Of a DNA stretch of 64,000 nt, positions 44,671 to 52,054 are shown one piece after another; within the stretch, counting starts at the first letter, position 1; each line of letters begins with the position of its first letter. The notes under the pieces were generated by a model, which worked only from the letters and a program-made list of their open reading frames with translations, was not told the origin of the DNA and did not search any database. The position numbers and the translations under genes were made by a program. This stretch comes from Mycobacteroides chelonae CCUG 47445 (GTDB lineage Bacteria > Actinomycetota > Actinomycetes > Mycobacteriales > Mycobacteriaceae), in the NCBI RefSeq assembly GCF_001632805.1, contig NZ_CP007220.1, positions 1,488,001-1,552,000 on the forward strand, written 5' to 3'.

Positions 44671-44855
44671 CCACCCACAAACGCTACGGCTACAGAGATA
44701 GGTATGACCGCGTGACCGGAGACGACGCACAGGCGCGACGCCTGAATGCTCAGATAGCGATGATCAGGCGCGCTCGCGAAACCGGGTTCCACATCACCGA
44801 GGTCGAGGCCAACCTGGCGGGCTTGCAGTTCAAGCCGCTCGACACCAAGCCGTAA
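44667..44855 (+). CDS. Small basic phage protein
   Basis: 62 residues from ATG 44667, overlapped by the previous stop. Arg/Tyr-rich start (THKRYGYRDRYDRVTGDD) and a helical second half. No motif recognised. Confidence 0.6.
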   Translation: MTTHKRYGYRDRYDRVTGDDAQARRLNAQIAMIRRARETGFHITEVEANLAGLQFKPLDTKP

Positions 44856-44921
44856 CCGGCTGCGCCGGAACGGGATACGTGCGCCGCGCGTATCAACTAC
44901 CAGGAATGAAAGGATCAACCA

Positions 44922-45386
44922 ATGAGTGATGACCTATTCGACGGTCCGGGCTCGGCCGATGTCATCAACTGGGAGGACCTGGAGAAGCGATTGTTGCTTG
45001 TCCAGCCTCTTGAGCTGAAGGTTGGAGTGCCGACCAAGAATTACGGCCCGAAGGACGCCATCGAGGCCAACGTTCACGTGCTGGACGGCCCGGAGGCTGG
45101 CTCGGTGTACCGCAACGGGTACGTCTTCCCGCTGGTGCTGCAAGGTCAGATCAAGAGCAACATCGGAACTGGCCGTTTCAACCTTGGTCGCCTCGGCAAG
45201 GGTGTGCCCAAGCCGGGCCAGAAGCCGCCCTGGACACTGAGCGAGCCGACCGAGGATGAGAAGGCGCTGGCGCGAAAGTATCTCGCTAGCGACAAGTTCC
45301 AGCAGAACATGGCCGCACCTGTCGCCGCGGCATCCGCACCTGCGAATGACCCATGGTCGAACAACAGCGCGGAACCACCGTTCTGA
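44922..45386 (+). CDS. Candidate phage single-stranded DNA-binding protein
   Basis: 154 residues. The first 110 look like a beta-rich OB-type fold: LELKVGVPTKNYGPKDAIEA, VLDGPEAGSVYRNGYVFPLV, TGRFNLGRLGKG. The tail is Ala/Pro-rich and ends DPWSNNSAEPPF. An acidic-poor but Pro-Pro-Phe end resembles the peptide tip of bacterial SSB (ending in Pro-Phe) that recruits replication enzymes. It sits between nucleases and primase, consistent with a role in recombination or replication. The call is inference from layout and tail, not from a firm family match. Confidence 0.6.
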   Translation: MSDDLFDGPGSADVINWEDLEKRLLLVQPLELKVGVPTKNYGPKDAIEANVHVLDGPEAGSVYRNGYVFPLVLQGQIKSNIGTGRFNLGRLGKGVPKPGQKPPWTLSEPTEDEKALARKYLASDKFQQNMAAPVAAASAPANDPWSNNSAEPPF

Positions 45387-45441
45387 TAAGCGGCCGAGGC
45401 TAGAAGCGGATCAACCCCCGCCCGATCTGCTCGTCTCGGCA

Positions 45442-45514
45442 GGCGCTCCGCTCCCGGTCCCTACCGCAACGATTGGTTTCAGGTCCCAATCGTTGGCGTC
45501 GGGGGCGGAGCGCC
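45442..45514. repeat. Two-tier nested hairpin in a gene-free gap
   Basis: The outer stem pairs 45442-45456 with 45500-45514 (core GGCGCTCCGC / GCGGAGCGCC). Inside, CAACGATTGG at 45467-45476 pairs exactly with CCAATCGTTG at 45486-45495 around a 9-nt loop. The 174-nt gap between 45386 and 45561 has no gene. There is no T tract. It could be an RNA processing or regulatory element, a protein-binding cruciform or an origin. Confidence 0.75.
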
Positions 45515-45560
45515 ACCCCCAAACCTACTGACACAACACGACAATCACGCGGAGAGTGAA

Positions 45561-45770
45561 ATGAGCGCGCCAGCACCGGCCTGCAAGTGCGGTCACGACG
45601 ATGACACGCACGTCGCCGGATTCGGTCAGTGCCTCGGTTGCACGCACTGCCCCGACATCCCGCACAACGCGAAATCCGGACATGTCTACGAGCGCTGCCT
45701 ATGCACCGAGTTCAAGCGCGACGATGAGAGCGCCGGCCAGACGGAGCGACTGATGGGAATGCAGGGGTGA
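45561..45770 (+). CDS. Cysteine-rich zinc-binding protein
   Basis: 69 residues behind GGAGAG. Cys/His pattern CKCGHDDDTH, CLGCTHC and YERCLC gives seven Cys plus three or more His, enough for one or two zinc sites. Function unknown. Overlaps the next start as GTGA. Confidence 0.7.
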   Translation: MSAPAPACKCGHDDDTHVAGFGQCLGCTHCPDIPHNAKSGHVYERCLCTEFKRDDESAGQTERLMGMQG

Positions 45771-45994
45771 GCGCCAAGACTATCCGCGCGCGCGAGATCG
45801 CCAATGAGGTTCGCAACGACGCCGCGACTGATGTCAAGAACTTCGACGGCCGTGAGCTGACTGGGCGACTGGTCGGCGAAATCAATGGCAATACCAACGG
45901 TCTCATCGTCGGTCTGGCCAATTGTATAGAGACGTTGGCGACCGAGATCGAGCGGCTTGAGAATCGGATGCCCCCTCAACAGGGGTGGTGGTGA
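45767..45994 (+). CDS. Small hypothetical phage protein
   Basis: 75 residues from GTG 45767. Mostly polar with a helical, possibly coiled-coil C-terminal half (IVGLANCIETLATEIERLEN). Overlaps at both ends support it as a gene. No family recognised. Confidence 0.6.
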   Translation: MSAKTIRAREIANEVRNDAATDVKNFDGRELTGRLVGEINGNTNGLIVGLANCIETLATEIERLENRMPPQQGWW

Positions 45995-46707
45995 TGTTCA
46001 CCTATTCCACATGCGTCACGTGCAACACGATCATGATCGTTACAGACCACGACCAGCGTCAGCACCCGGAGTGTGCAGAGAACGCGCCAGCACCAACCCT
46101 GACGCGTGTGGAACAGTTGACCGAAAAGCTGCGCGCGACGGTCCATGTGGGCGACCAGCATGAGCTGGAGGCGCGAATAGAGGCTGAGCTGAAAACAATC
46201 GATGAGCAGCCTCCAGCGCTGGGGCTTTCGGCGCTTTTCTACGCCACCGAGTACGGCTGGCCCGTGTTCCCACTGGAGGTGGGCGGGAAGCGGCCAGCGA
46301 TCGCGAAAAAAGACGGCGGGAACGGTTTCAAGGATGCGACGACCGACCCTGAGCGCATCAAGAAGTTCTGGACCAAACACCCGCTATGCAACATCGGCAT
46401 ACCGACCGGCATCCACTTCGATGTGATCGATGTAGACGTGCCTGATGGTTGGTTGTCGTTGCGCGACATGCTTAATGAGGATCGCGTACCGGATGTTCAT
46501 GGCCGCGTGGCCACCTCATCTGGTGGCGTGCACCTACTCATCGAACCCACTGGCGACGGCAACTCAGCACGCATCGCACCCGGTATCGACTACCGCGGCG
46601 CGGGTGGCTATGTCGTCGCGCCACCCTCACGAATAGACCCCCAGCACCGCTGGTCGTGGACGGTCAAGCCGTCACCGAAAGTAAAGGGAGAGAGAAACAA
46701 TGAATGA
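45994..46707 (+). CDS. Prim-pol type DNA primase/polymerase domain protein
   Basis: 237 residues from ATG 45994. An N-terminal zinc motif (CVTCNTIMIVTDHDQRQHPEC as spaced C-x2-C and H-x2-C) precedes the catalytic domain. The latter has YGWPVFPLEVGGKRPAI, DVIDVDVPDG with the D-x-D metal pair, SSGGVHLL with the conserved His, and GIDYRGAGGYVVAPPSRI with Arg and the P-P-S loop. This is the bifunctional primase/polymerase N-terminal family found in phages and plasmids. It has no helicase domain; a separate helicase gene lies at 50408. Confidence 0.9.
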   Translation: MFTYSTCVTCNTIMIVTDHDQRQHPECAENAPAPTLTRVEQLTEKLRATVHVGDQHELEARIEAELKTIDEQPPALGLSALFYATEYGWPVFPLEVGGKRPAIAKKDGGNGFKDATTDPERIKKFWTKHPLCNIGIPTGIHFDVIDVDVPDGWLSLRDMLNEDRVPDVHGRVATSSGGVHLLIEPTGDGNSARIAPGIDYRGAGGYVVAPPSRIDPQHRWSWTVKPSPKVKGERNNE

Positions 46708-47011
46708 ATCAACTAACACCCATGAAGACCCCATCGTGAAGCATGTGGACTCTGAAGTCCTGCTAGACATCTGGCTCGATGGATTCTCCAGTGGCATGGC
46801 GACTTTGATCCTGAACGCGGCCGAGGGGCACGATGACGCGCCACCTGAGATGGTGCAGGACGCCATGGTTCAGAGAATCGTCGGAGAAATCATGAGCGAC
46901 CCGGCGGCGATGGAGACAGCGCGTCAGAAGATCTTTGCGCGTGTGCTCGGTGCTCCGCAGTTCGGGACCATCAAGCTCGACCTCGCGCGCATGGACCCCG
47001 ATAAGTCATAG
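46700..47011 (+). CDS. Hypothetical acidic phage protein
   Basis: 103 residues behind GGGAG, overlapping the primase stop by 8 nt. Acidic and helical (VLLDIWLDGFSSGMATLILN). No motif recognised. Its end is followed by a 56-nt leader containing a repeated motif. Confidence 0.65.
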   Translation: MNESTNTHEDPIVKHVDSEVLLDIWLDGFSSGMATLILNAAEGHDDAPPEMVQDAMVQRIVGEIMSDPAAMETARQKIFARVLGAPQFGTIKLDLARMDPDKS

Positions 47012-47067
47012 CTCCATATCAACTACCAGGCAATGAATCAACAATCATAACAACGAAACTGGAGATA

Positions 47068-47199
47068 ATGATGAAGCACTGGATCTACAAATTCCTGGGC
47101 ATTCGAGTACGGGAGTACGACGAGACGCCCGCCTACACGGCGACCGTCAAGCGTCTCGGATTCAACCCGGAGACGCTGGTCTGGGTGGTGTCGGCATGA
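47068..47199 (+). CDS. 43-residue hypothetical protein
   Basis: ATG 47068 or 47071 follows CTGGAG. Product MMKHWIYKFLGIRVREYDE, then a short C-terminus ending LVWVVSA. Its stop overlaps the next start (ATGA). Function unknown. Confidence 0.55.
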   Translation: MMKHWIYKFLGIRVREYDETPAYTATVKRLGFNPETLVWVVSA

Positions 47200-47444
47200 C
47201 CTACCTACCGGTCACCGAAGAGGACCAAGCCTGGCAGGAGACGGTCGGCGAGTCGCTGAACGCGATGATAAAAGAGCATCGCGACATGGTGCGAGAGCAT
47301 GGCACCCCGCCGCTGAAACTCCTGGCGGGCCTGCTGAACACGGCAGTCAAGACGTTCGGTACCGAGGACTTTCTGAGGATCGAAGATCTTATCGATCTCT
47401 TCGTCATCGCGCTTGATCGACTTGCGCAACAAGAGGTGTCGTGA
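47196..47444 (+). CDS. Tandem paralogue 1 of a small helical family
   Basis: 82 residues. Shares with the next two genes an opening W-x-x-x-V-G-x-x-L-x-x-M helix, a central PP/TP turn and an ending DLFVIALDRLAQQ. Probably a triplication of one gene. No known fold recognised. Linked to its neighbours by 4-nt overlaps. Confidence 0.75.
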   Translation: MTYLPVTEEDQAWQETVGESLNAMIKEHRDMVREHGTPPLKLLAGLLNTAVKTFGTEDFLRIEDLIDLFVIALDRLAQQEVS

Positions 47445-47710
47445 CCATGGACGGAATGGATGTGACACCGGTTCTCGCCGGGATGATTGACACCTGGCCC
47501 CAAGAGGTTGGCGATGAACTCGATGAGATGATCGACGACCATGTTGAGCTGGTCGGACAGGTCACGCCTCATCGCGGCGTGGCACTGGTCAACATCGCAG
47601 CGAAATTCGCGGCGATGCACGAGAAGGCCGAAGTTGGCGAGATCAACGAACTCGTCAGCCTTCTCGTGCTCGCAATCGACCGTCTGGCACAACAGCGGGA
47701 GGCGTCATGA
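47441..47710 (+). CDS. Tandem paralogue 2 of a small helical family
   Basis: 89 residues from GTG 47441. WPQEVGDELDEMIDDHVELV, a TPHRG turn and LVSLLVLAIDRLAQQ match paralogues 1 and 3. More acidic than its neighbours. Function unknown. Confidence 0.75.
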   Translation: MTMDGMDVTPVLAGMIDTWPQEVGDELDEMIDDHVELVGQVTPHRGVALVNIAAKFAAMHEKAEVGEINELVSLLVLAIDRLAQQREAS

Positions 47711-47952
47711 CGCACCCGTTCACGCCCGTACAAGAGGCCGAAGCGATCGCCTGGTACGCGAAAGTTGGTGCGGAGCTTGATGTGATGCTTGCTTCGCAGC
47801 CGGAAACCGGGCCACTTCCCGCGAAGTTCATCGCCGGGGTGATGGCGCTTGGGGCGTCGATGAGGCCAGAACTGAAAATGGAGAACCTCATCGACCTACT
47901 GGTCGTCGCGGTAGATCGTCTCGCGCAGCAGCGAAGTACGACTGATGGCTAA
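47707..47952 (+). CDS. Tandem paralogue 3 of a small helical family
   Basis: 81 residues. WYAKVGAELDVMLASQPETG, LPAKFIAGVM and LIDLLVVAVDRLAQQ match the two preceding genes, with a shorter central part. Function unknown. Confidence 0.75.
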   Translation: MTHPFTPVQEAEAIAWYAKVGAELDVMLASQPETGPLPAKFIAGVMALGASMRPELKMENLIDLLVVAVDRLAQQRSTTDG

Positions 47953-48199
47953 CCCGGAGCGCACTGTCTACAGCTTTCCCGGCACTCCGTGGGTGTATCT
48001 CGTCGCGATATGTCACGACTGCGGCGAAAGGGTGGCGTTCGCTGGCCCCTCGGCGTCACGTGCGCGCGACGATTGGATGAGCAGTCACACCGACGAAAAT
48101 CCAACACACCAAATCACGATAGCGGTTGAAGTGCATACAACTTCGGCGCGCGTCGAATGCACGATGGTGAGCTTTCAGGGAGTGGAGGCAAGGAGATGA
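47945..48199 (+). CDS. Small hypothetical protein with one Cys pair
   Basis: 84 residues, overlapping by 8 nt upstream. YLVAICHDCGERVAFAGPSA contains a C-x2-C that may be half of a zinc site; another Cys lies near the end. Function unknown. Confidence 0.65.
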   Translation: MANPERTVYSFPGTPWVYLVAICHDCGERVAFAGPSASRARDDWMSSHTDENPTHQITIAVEVHTTSARVECTMVSFQGVEARR

Positions 48200-48708
48200 A
48201 CACAGGACCGACCAACAAACGCTGGCTACGAAAGCTGATACGGCGCGAGCCACATCAGCTCATCTACAACAGCTACGGCGAGCTGTATCTGAAACGGTGG
48301 TATGTCATTCCGCGCAACCCGCTGCTGAATGTGTACGTCCATCAGTTCATTCACAGTGACGACGATCGCGCACCACACGACCATCCCTGGTGGTTCGTCT
48401 CATGGGTGCTCAAGGGTCACTACTTCGAGCACACCGACACTGGAGTGATCCGGCGCGAGCGTTGGTCGTGGGCGTTTCGGCGAGCCGTCCATCGCCATCG
48501 CGTAGAGCTGCCGTCTGAGCCGACCTGGAACTTTGATCGTGATGAGTGGCAAGAGGTTCCAGCATGGACGCTGCTCATCACCGGCCGGCGCGTGCGCCAG
48601 TGGGGATTCTGGTGCCCGACGCGGTACACAGTAGGACTGGAGCCGTATAACTCAGCTGCACGCTTCGTCCCGTGGCAGGACTTCGGCGTGGGTGGGTGCG
48701 GTGAGTAG
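48196..48708 (+). CDS. Cupin-fold phage protein
   Basis: 170 residues from ATG 48196 behind AAGGAG. A double-stranded beta-helix signature is visible: HDHPWWFVSWVLKGHYFEH (H-x-H, 11 residues, then E and H), a middle strand HRHRVELPS with another His, and a final WTLLITGRRVRQWGF strand. This is a plausible metal site of the cupin/dioxygenase type. No substrate can be named. It may be a small-molecule or protein-modifying enzyme acting during infection. Confidence 0.72.
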   Translation: MNTGPTNKRWLRKLIRREPHQLIYNSYGELYLKRWYVIPRNPLLNVYVHQFIHSDDDRAPHDHPWWFVSWVLKGHYFEHTDTGVIRRERWSWAFRRAVHRHRVELPSEPTWNFDRDEWQEVPAWTLLITGRRVRQWGFWCPTRYTVGLEPYNSAARFVPWQDFGVGGCGE

Positions 48709-48711
48709 CCC

Positions 48712-48942
48712 ATGCCTGGTACATCACGCGGCCGTGGCCGCGGTCATCGCTATCCCGATCGCAGCAGTGGCGTACGTCGCCCTGTTCTGGGAGCCACCGC
48801 TACGGATACTCCCCAACTTCAGTGGCATCTATGCGAGAGATGCGACAAGCCATTCAGACACCCCAATATCAGAGCAAGGCTCTGCTATCTCTGCAATGAA
48901 TCACAACGAAAGGTGTACGGAGACAGTGAAAACAACCATTGA
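48712..48942 (+). CDS. Zinc-ribbon protein
   Basis: 76 residues, ATG 3 nt after the previous stop. An Arg/Gly-rich start (SRGRGRGHRY) precedes LCERCDKPF and RARLCYLC, a C-x2-C, 14 residues, C-x2-C zinc ribbon. A competing frame (from GTG 48692) could encode a hydrophobic peptide over the same DNA; the zinc motif favours this frame. Confidence 0.6.
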   Translation: MPGTSRGRGRGHRYPDRSSGVRRPVLGATATDTPQLQWHLCERCDKPFRHPNIRARLCYLCNESQRKVYGDSENNH

Positions 48943-49363
48943 ACGCCTACGCGTCGAACGTGAAGGTGTCGTGAACTACCTGCGGAGCCTCGATGCCGAG
49001 ATTGAGCGCGAGGAAATGTCAGGCATGCCGGTCGAGCCGAGCGAGCCATTCGCGGTCGTCGCGTTCATCAAGGTTCGCGAGGATGACCAGCAGCCGTTGA
49101 ACTACGCGGCCATTCGCAACGGCGACAGGTGGGTGCTCACGCAGGACTCACGATCCAACTACCCGCAGCGCTCGCGCTGCTGGGATGAACTTATGCGATG
49201 GATCGGGCCGGACGAATGGCCGAACGTCCGCGTGCTGGCCGAGAAGCGCGACAACCCGGTGAACAGTGATCAGATCGTGAACTATCACGTGAACGGTCAC
49301 GTCTCCGACATTGATGGATGGCTGAGTAAACGTGACAACCAACTAAGGAGTCAACAGCTATGA
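48926..49363 (+). CDS. Hypothetical phage protein
   Basis: 145 residues from GTG 48926, just after CGGAG. A coiled-coil-like start (TIERLRVEREGVVNYLRSLD) is followed by PFAVVAFIKVREDD and NYAAIRNGDRWVLTQDSRSN, which faintly resembles the D-G-W units in the genes at 39102 and 39418. Ends in DNQLRSQQL. Function unknown. ATGA overlap with the next gene. Confidence 0.65.
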   Translation: MKTTIERLRVEREGVVNYLRSLDAEIEREEMSGMPVEPSEPFAVVAFIKVREDDQQPLNYAAIRNGDRWVLTQDSRSNYPQRSRCWDELMRWIGPDEWPNVRVLAEKRDNPVNSDQIVNYHVNGHVSDIDGWLSKRDNQLRSQQL

Positions 49364-49797
49364 GGATGAAGCGCGCCTTGCTGATTCAGGCAATAGATGA
49401 TGCGCTCAAGGCCCACGAGGACGACAAAGACCGGTACTCGCGTGAGGTCAAGGAATGGAATACGAGACGAGAGGGGCGCTGGTATGCGCAGTCTCAGCCG
49501 CGCTGGAGAGCGCTGCGCGACATGATCACTCAGAAGATCCGTCACAACGAGACGATCACAAACGCGGAGATCGAGCGAGCTATGGGTGCCAGCAATCTCC
49601 GTGATCACGCCTGGTACAAGGACAAGGTGCCGCTCAACGATGCTGTTCCACGCGTGCGGCCCGTGGACGTTGTCAGCCTGACCGCACTCCGGCGCACGCT
49701 CGAAGCGATCGCCGAGGACGAGGTGAGTAGCGCTCAGCTTGAACGTCTGGGATTCCGCAAGCTGTACGACGTGTTCAGGGCCGCGGCTGGCGTCTGA
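49360..49797 (+). CDS. Hypothetical helical phage protein
   Basis: 145 residues. Charged and mostly helical: LLIQAIDDALKAHEDDKDRY, then WRALRDMITQKIRHNETITN and SLTALRRTLEAIAEDEVSSA. No catalytic or zinc motif. Coupled by 4-nt and 1-nt overlaps. Confidence 0.65.
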   Translation: MRMKRALLIQAIDDALKAHEDDKDRYSREVKEWNTRREGRWYAQSQPRWRALRDMITQKIRHNETITNAEIERAMGASNLRDHAWYKDKVPLNDAVPRVRPVDVVSLTALRRTLEAIAEDEVSSAQLERLGFRKLYDVFRAAAGV

Positions 49798-49916
49798 TGT
49801 TCGTCCTGCGAATGTGGTGGCACTCGTTCCGCGGTCACCGCGTACTCGGCGAGACAGCCGGGCGCGGTGACCGCGCGGCGTTCGCGTGCTCATGTGGACG
49901 CGTATGGGAGCTGTAG
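49797..49916 (+). CDS. 39-residue Cys-containing peptide
   Basis: ATG 49797 overlaps the previous stop (TGATG). Product is basic and Trp/Arg-rich (MFVLRMWWHSFRGHRVLGE), ending FACSCGRVWEL with a C-x-C. Could be a small zinc-binding or membrane-active peptide. Confidence 0.5.
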   Translation: MFVLRMWWHSFRGHRVLGETAGRGDRAAFACSCGRVWEL

Positions 49917-49969
49917 TGCGCCCGTGTGGCGCACAATGAGAGGCAATCACAACACACCCGAGGAGTGCC

Positions 49970-50404
49970 ATGGGTTCGGAAACCGACCTGATCAGCATGA
50001 TCGAGACGACAATTACCGGGCACTGGCCAGACAAACAACAGGACACCGAGGGCGAGCCGACGCTGAGAACAGTTGCCACGGACATCGCCCGAGCGGTTCT
50101 CTATGCCGCTTTCCCGCAGCGTGTTCTAAACGGCCCGGACCCGAGCCGGCCGATCGACTGGGGCGAGGCCATGCGCGGCGGTATCACCGTCGTGGACGAG
50201 TCGCCCACCGTCAAATACGTGCACACCATCCATGCGCCGCAATCGATCGTGGATCGCCTGATCGCCGGTGAGGACATGCTGGAGATGACGCGCGAAGAGT
50301 TCTTTGACGCCCCCGGTGAATGGACAGCCCTGGGTGTAGATGCCGACACGGCGCAGCGTTTCGCGGCCATTGGGTCGGCGGCCGAAGATGGTCCGTGGAT
50401 CTAG
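49970..50404 (+). CDS. Hypothetical phage protein
   Basis: 144 residues behind GAGGAG and an AC-rich leader. TDLISMIETTITGHWPDKQ and VATDIARAVLYAAFPQRVL are helical; the C-terminus is acidic. No family recognised. The same N-terminal style (helix, then an A-R-A-V-L-x-A helix) is common in small actinophage proteins. Confidence 0.65.
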   Translation: MGSETDLISMIETTITGHWPDKQQDTEGEPTLRTVATDIARAVLYAAFPQRVLNGPDPSRPIDWGEAMRGGITVVDESPTVKYVHTIHAPQSIVDRLIAGEDMLEMTREEFFDAPGEWTALGVDADTAQRFAAIGSAAEDGPWI

Positions 50405-50407
50405 TCC

Positions 50408-52054
50408 GTGACGGCGATGAGTGACGAAAACAATGACGAGACGGTAACGCCACCGCCCGAAGACAATGGCGGTCAGGTCATCTCATTCAAAGAGCGCATG
50501 CGCGGATTCCGCGGAAGCGACACCGAGCCACCACCGGCACCACGGCGCGCGACGCCTGTCGAATTCATCGGTGACGATCGCTACGGTCGCGCCGCGATGG
50601 AAAAGGAGCTGGCGATCCTGGCCGCGACGCCAGAGGGTGCGCGCAACCAACAGCTCAACACCTCCTCATTCAGCCTCGCTGGCCTGGTGCGCGCCGGAAG
50701 GATCGACGAACAGACGGCCATCAACAACCTGGTGAGCACGGCGCGGTCGATCGGCCTGGCCGAAAGCGAGATCATGCCGACGATCCGGTCGGCTTTCCGC
50801 GGTAGTGACGCCAAGGTCGGTGCGCGGCAGGTGCCCGAACGCGAGGAGATACCAGCGGCGTTCACCATCGACCCGAATGACCCGCTGAGTGTCCCGGCTG
50901 ATTCTGCTGATGCGTCGGATGTCGCGGCGGCCGAGATCAGCGACGACGAGGCAGAGCGACTACTGGCGCACCATAGGCGCGTCCAGCAGTCCGCATACGA
51001 CCTCCGCGTGTCAGACGAAGGCCGAGCGCTCTACGCGGCCCAGCAGGCGCATGAGCTAGGTCAAACTGCGCCAGATCCGGTGTCGCTGACCGACTTCTTG
51101 AGCATTCCCGATGAGGACGCCGTCTATCGCATCGGTGAGCTGCTCCCGGTTGGTGGCCGCGCGCTACTGGCGGCCCAGTACAAGGCCGGCAAGACGACGA
51201 TGATGGCCAACCTGCTGCGCTCGTTGGCCGATGGTGTGTCGTTCCTCGGGAAGTTCCCGACGACTCAGGTTGAGCGGGTCACTGTGATCGATACCGAGCT
51301 AGATGAGCGCATGTTTCGCAGATGGCTACGCGCGCAGGGTATTCAGAACACCGAACGTGTGCAGGTGCTTCCGATGAAAGGCCACCTCGCGACGTTCAAC
51401 ATCATCGACCCGAGCACCCGTGCATCCTGGGCGGCCAAGCTACATGGGTCGGACTTCATCATCCTGGACTGCCTACGGCCCTGTCTGGATGCCCTCGGGC
51501 TCTCGGAGGACAAGGACGCCGGTAAGTACCTGGTCGCCTGGGATGCGTTCGTGGCCGAGACCGGAGCCGACGAGTCGATCGTGGTGCACCACATGGGGCA
51601 CAGCGCCGAGCGCAGCCGCGGCGATTCCCGGCTGCTCGATTGGCCGGACGTGCTCTGGAAGATCGTGCGGGAGCAGGCCGAGGAAGGGGAGGACCCGGCA
51701 GCCGATGGGGGTAAGCGATTCTTCTCGGCGCACGGGCGAGACGTGGCGGTCGCCGAAGGTTTGCTGGAGTACATCCCGGAGACTGGCGGGCTGCTGCTAC
51801 ATGAGGGTGGCCGAGCGGCAACGAAAGCGCGCGACGGGCTGCCGCTGGTGGTGCAGATTCTCTCTGATCCCGAGTTCATCGGCGGCCTTGGCATGCGAGC
51901 GCTGACCGCCAAACTGGGCGAGAGCGGTGTCGGTTTCCATGCCGCGCGCAAGATCATCAAGACCGCGATCGAGGAGTCCGTCATTCTCGTCGGTGAGGGT
52001 GCCCGTAACGCCAAGGTCATGACATTGAACCCATCTGCGGCGAGGTGGTCATGA
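50408..52054 (+). CDS. RepA-like AAA replicative helicase
   Basis: 548 residues from GTG 50408 (ATG 50417 also possible). The N-terminal third has the helical linker typical of primase C-terminal regions (LAGLVRAGRIDEQTAINNLV). The ATPase domain has RALLAAQYKAGKTTMMANLL as Walker A, VTVIDTELDERMFRRWL, and DFIILDCLRPC as Walker B, then VVHHMGHSAERSRGDSRLLD. This is the AAA_25/RepA hexameric helicase group. A C-terminal winged-helix-like part (LPLVVQILSDPEFIGGLGMR) follows. Likely unwinds DNA in phage replication with the prim-pol protein. Confidence 0.88.
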   Translation: MTAMSDENNDETVTPPPEDNGGQVISFKERMRGFRGSDTEPPPAPRRATPVEFIGDDRYGRAAMEKELAILAATPEGARNQQLNTSSFSLAGLVRAGRIDEQTAINNLVSTARSIGLAESEIMPTIRSAFRGSDAKVGARQVPEREEIPAAFTIDPNDPLSVPADSADASDVAAAEISDDEAERLLAHHRRVQQSAYDLRVSDEGRALYAAQQAHELGQTAPDPVSLTDFLSIPDEDAVYRIGELLPVGGRALLAAQYKAGKTTMMANLLRSLADGVSFLGKFPTTQVERVTVIDTELDERMFRRWLRAQGIQNTERVQVLPMKGHLATFNIIDPSTRASWAAKLHGSDFIILDCLRPCLDALGLSEDKDAGKYLVAWDAFVAETGADESIVVHHMGHSAERSRGDSRLLDWPDVLWKIVREQAEEGEDPAADGGKRFFSAHGRDVAVAEGLLEYIPETGGLLLHEGGRAATKARDGLPLVVQILSDPEFIGGLGMRALTAKLGESGVGFHAARKIIKTAIEESVILVGEGARNAKVMTLNPSAARWS

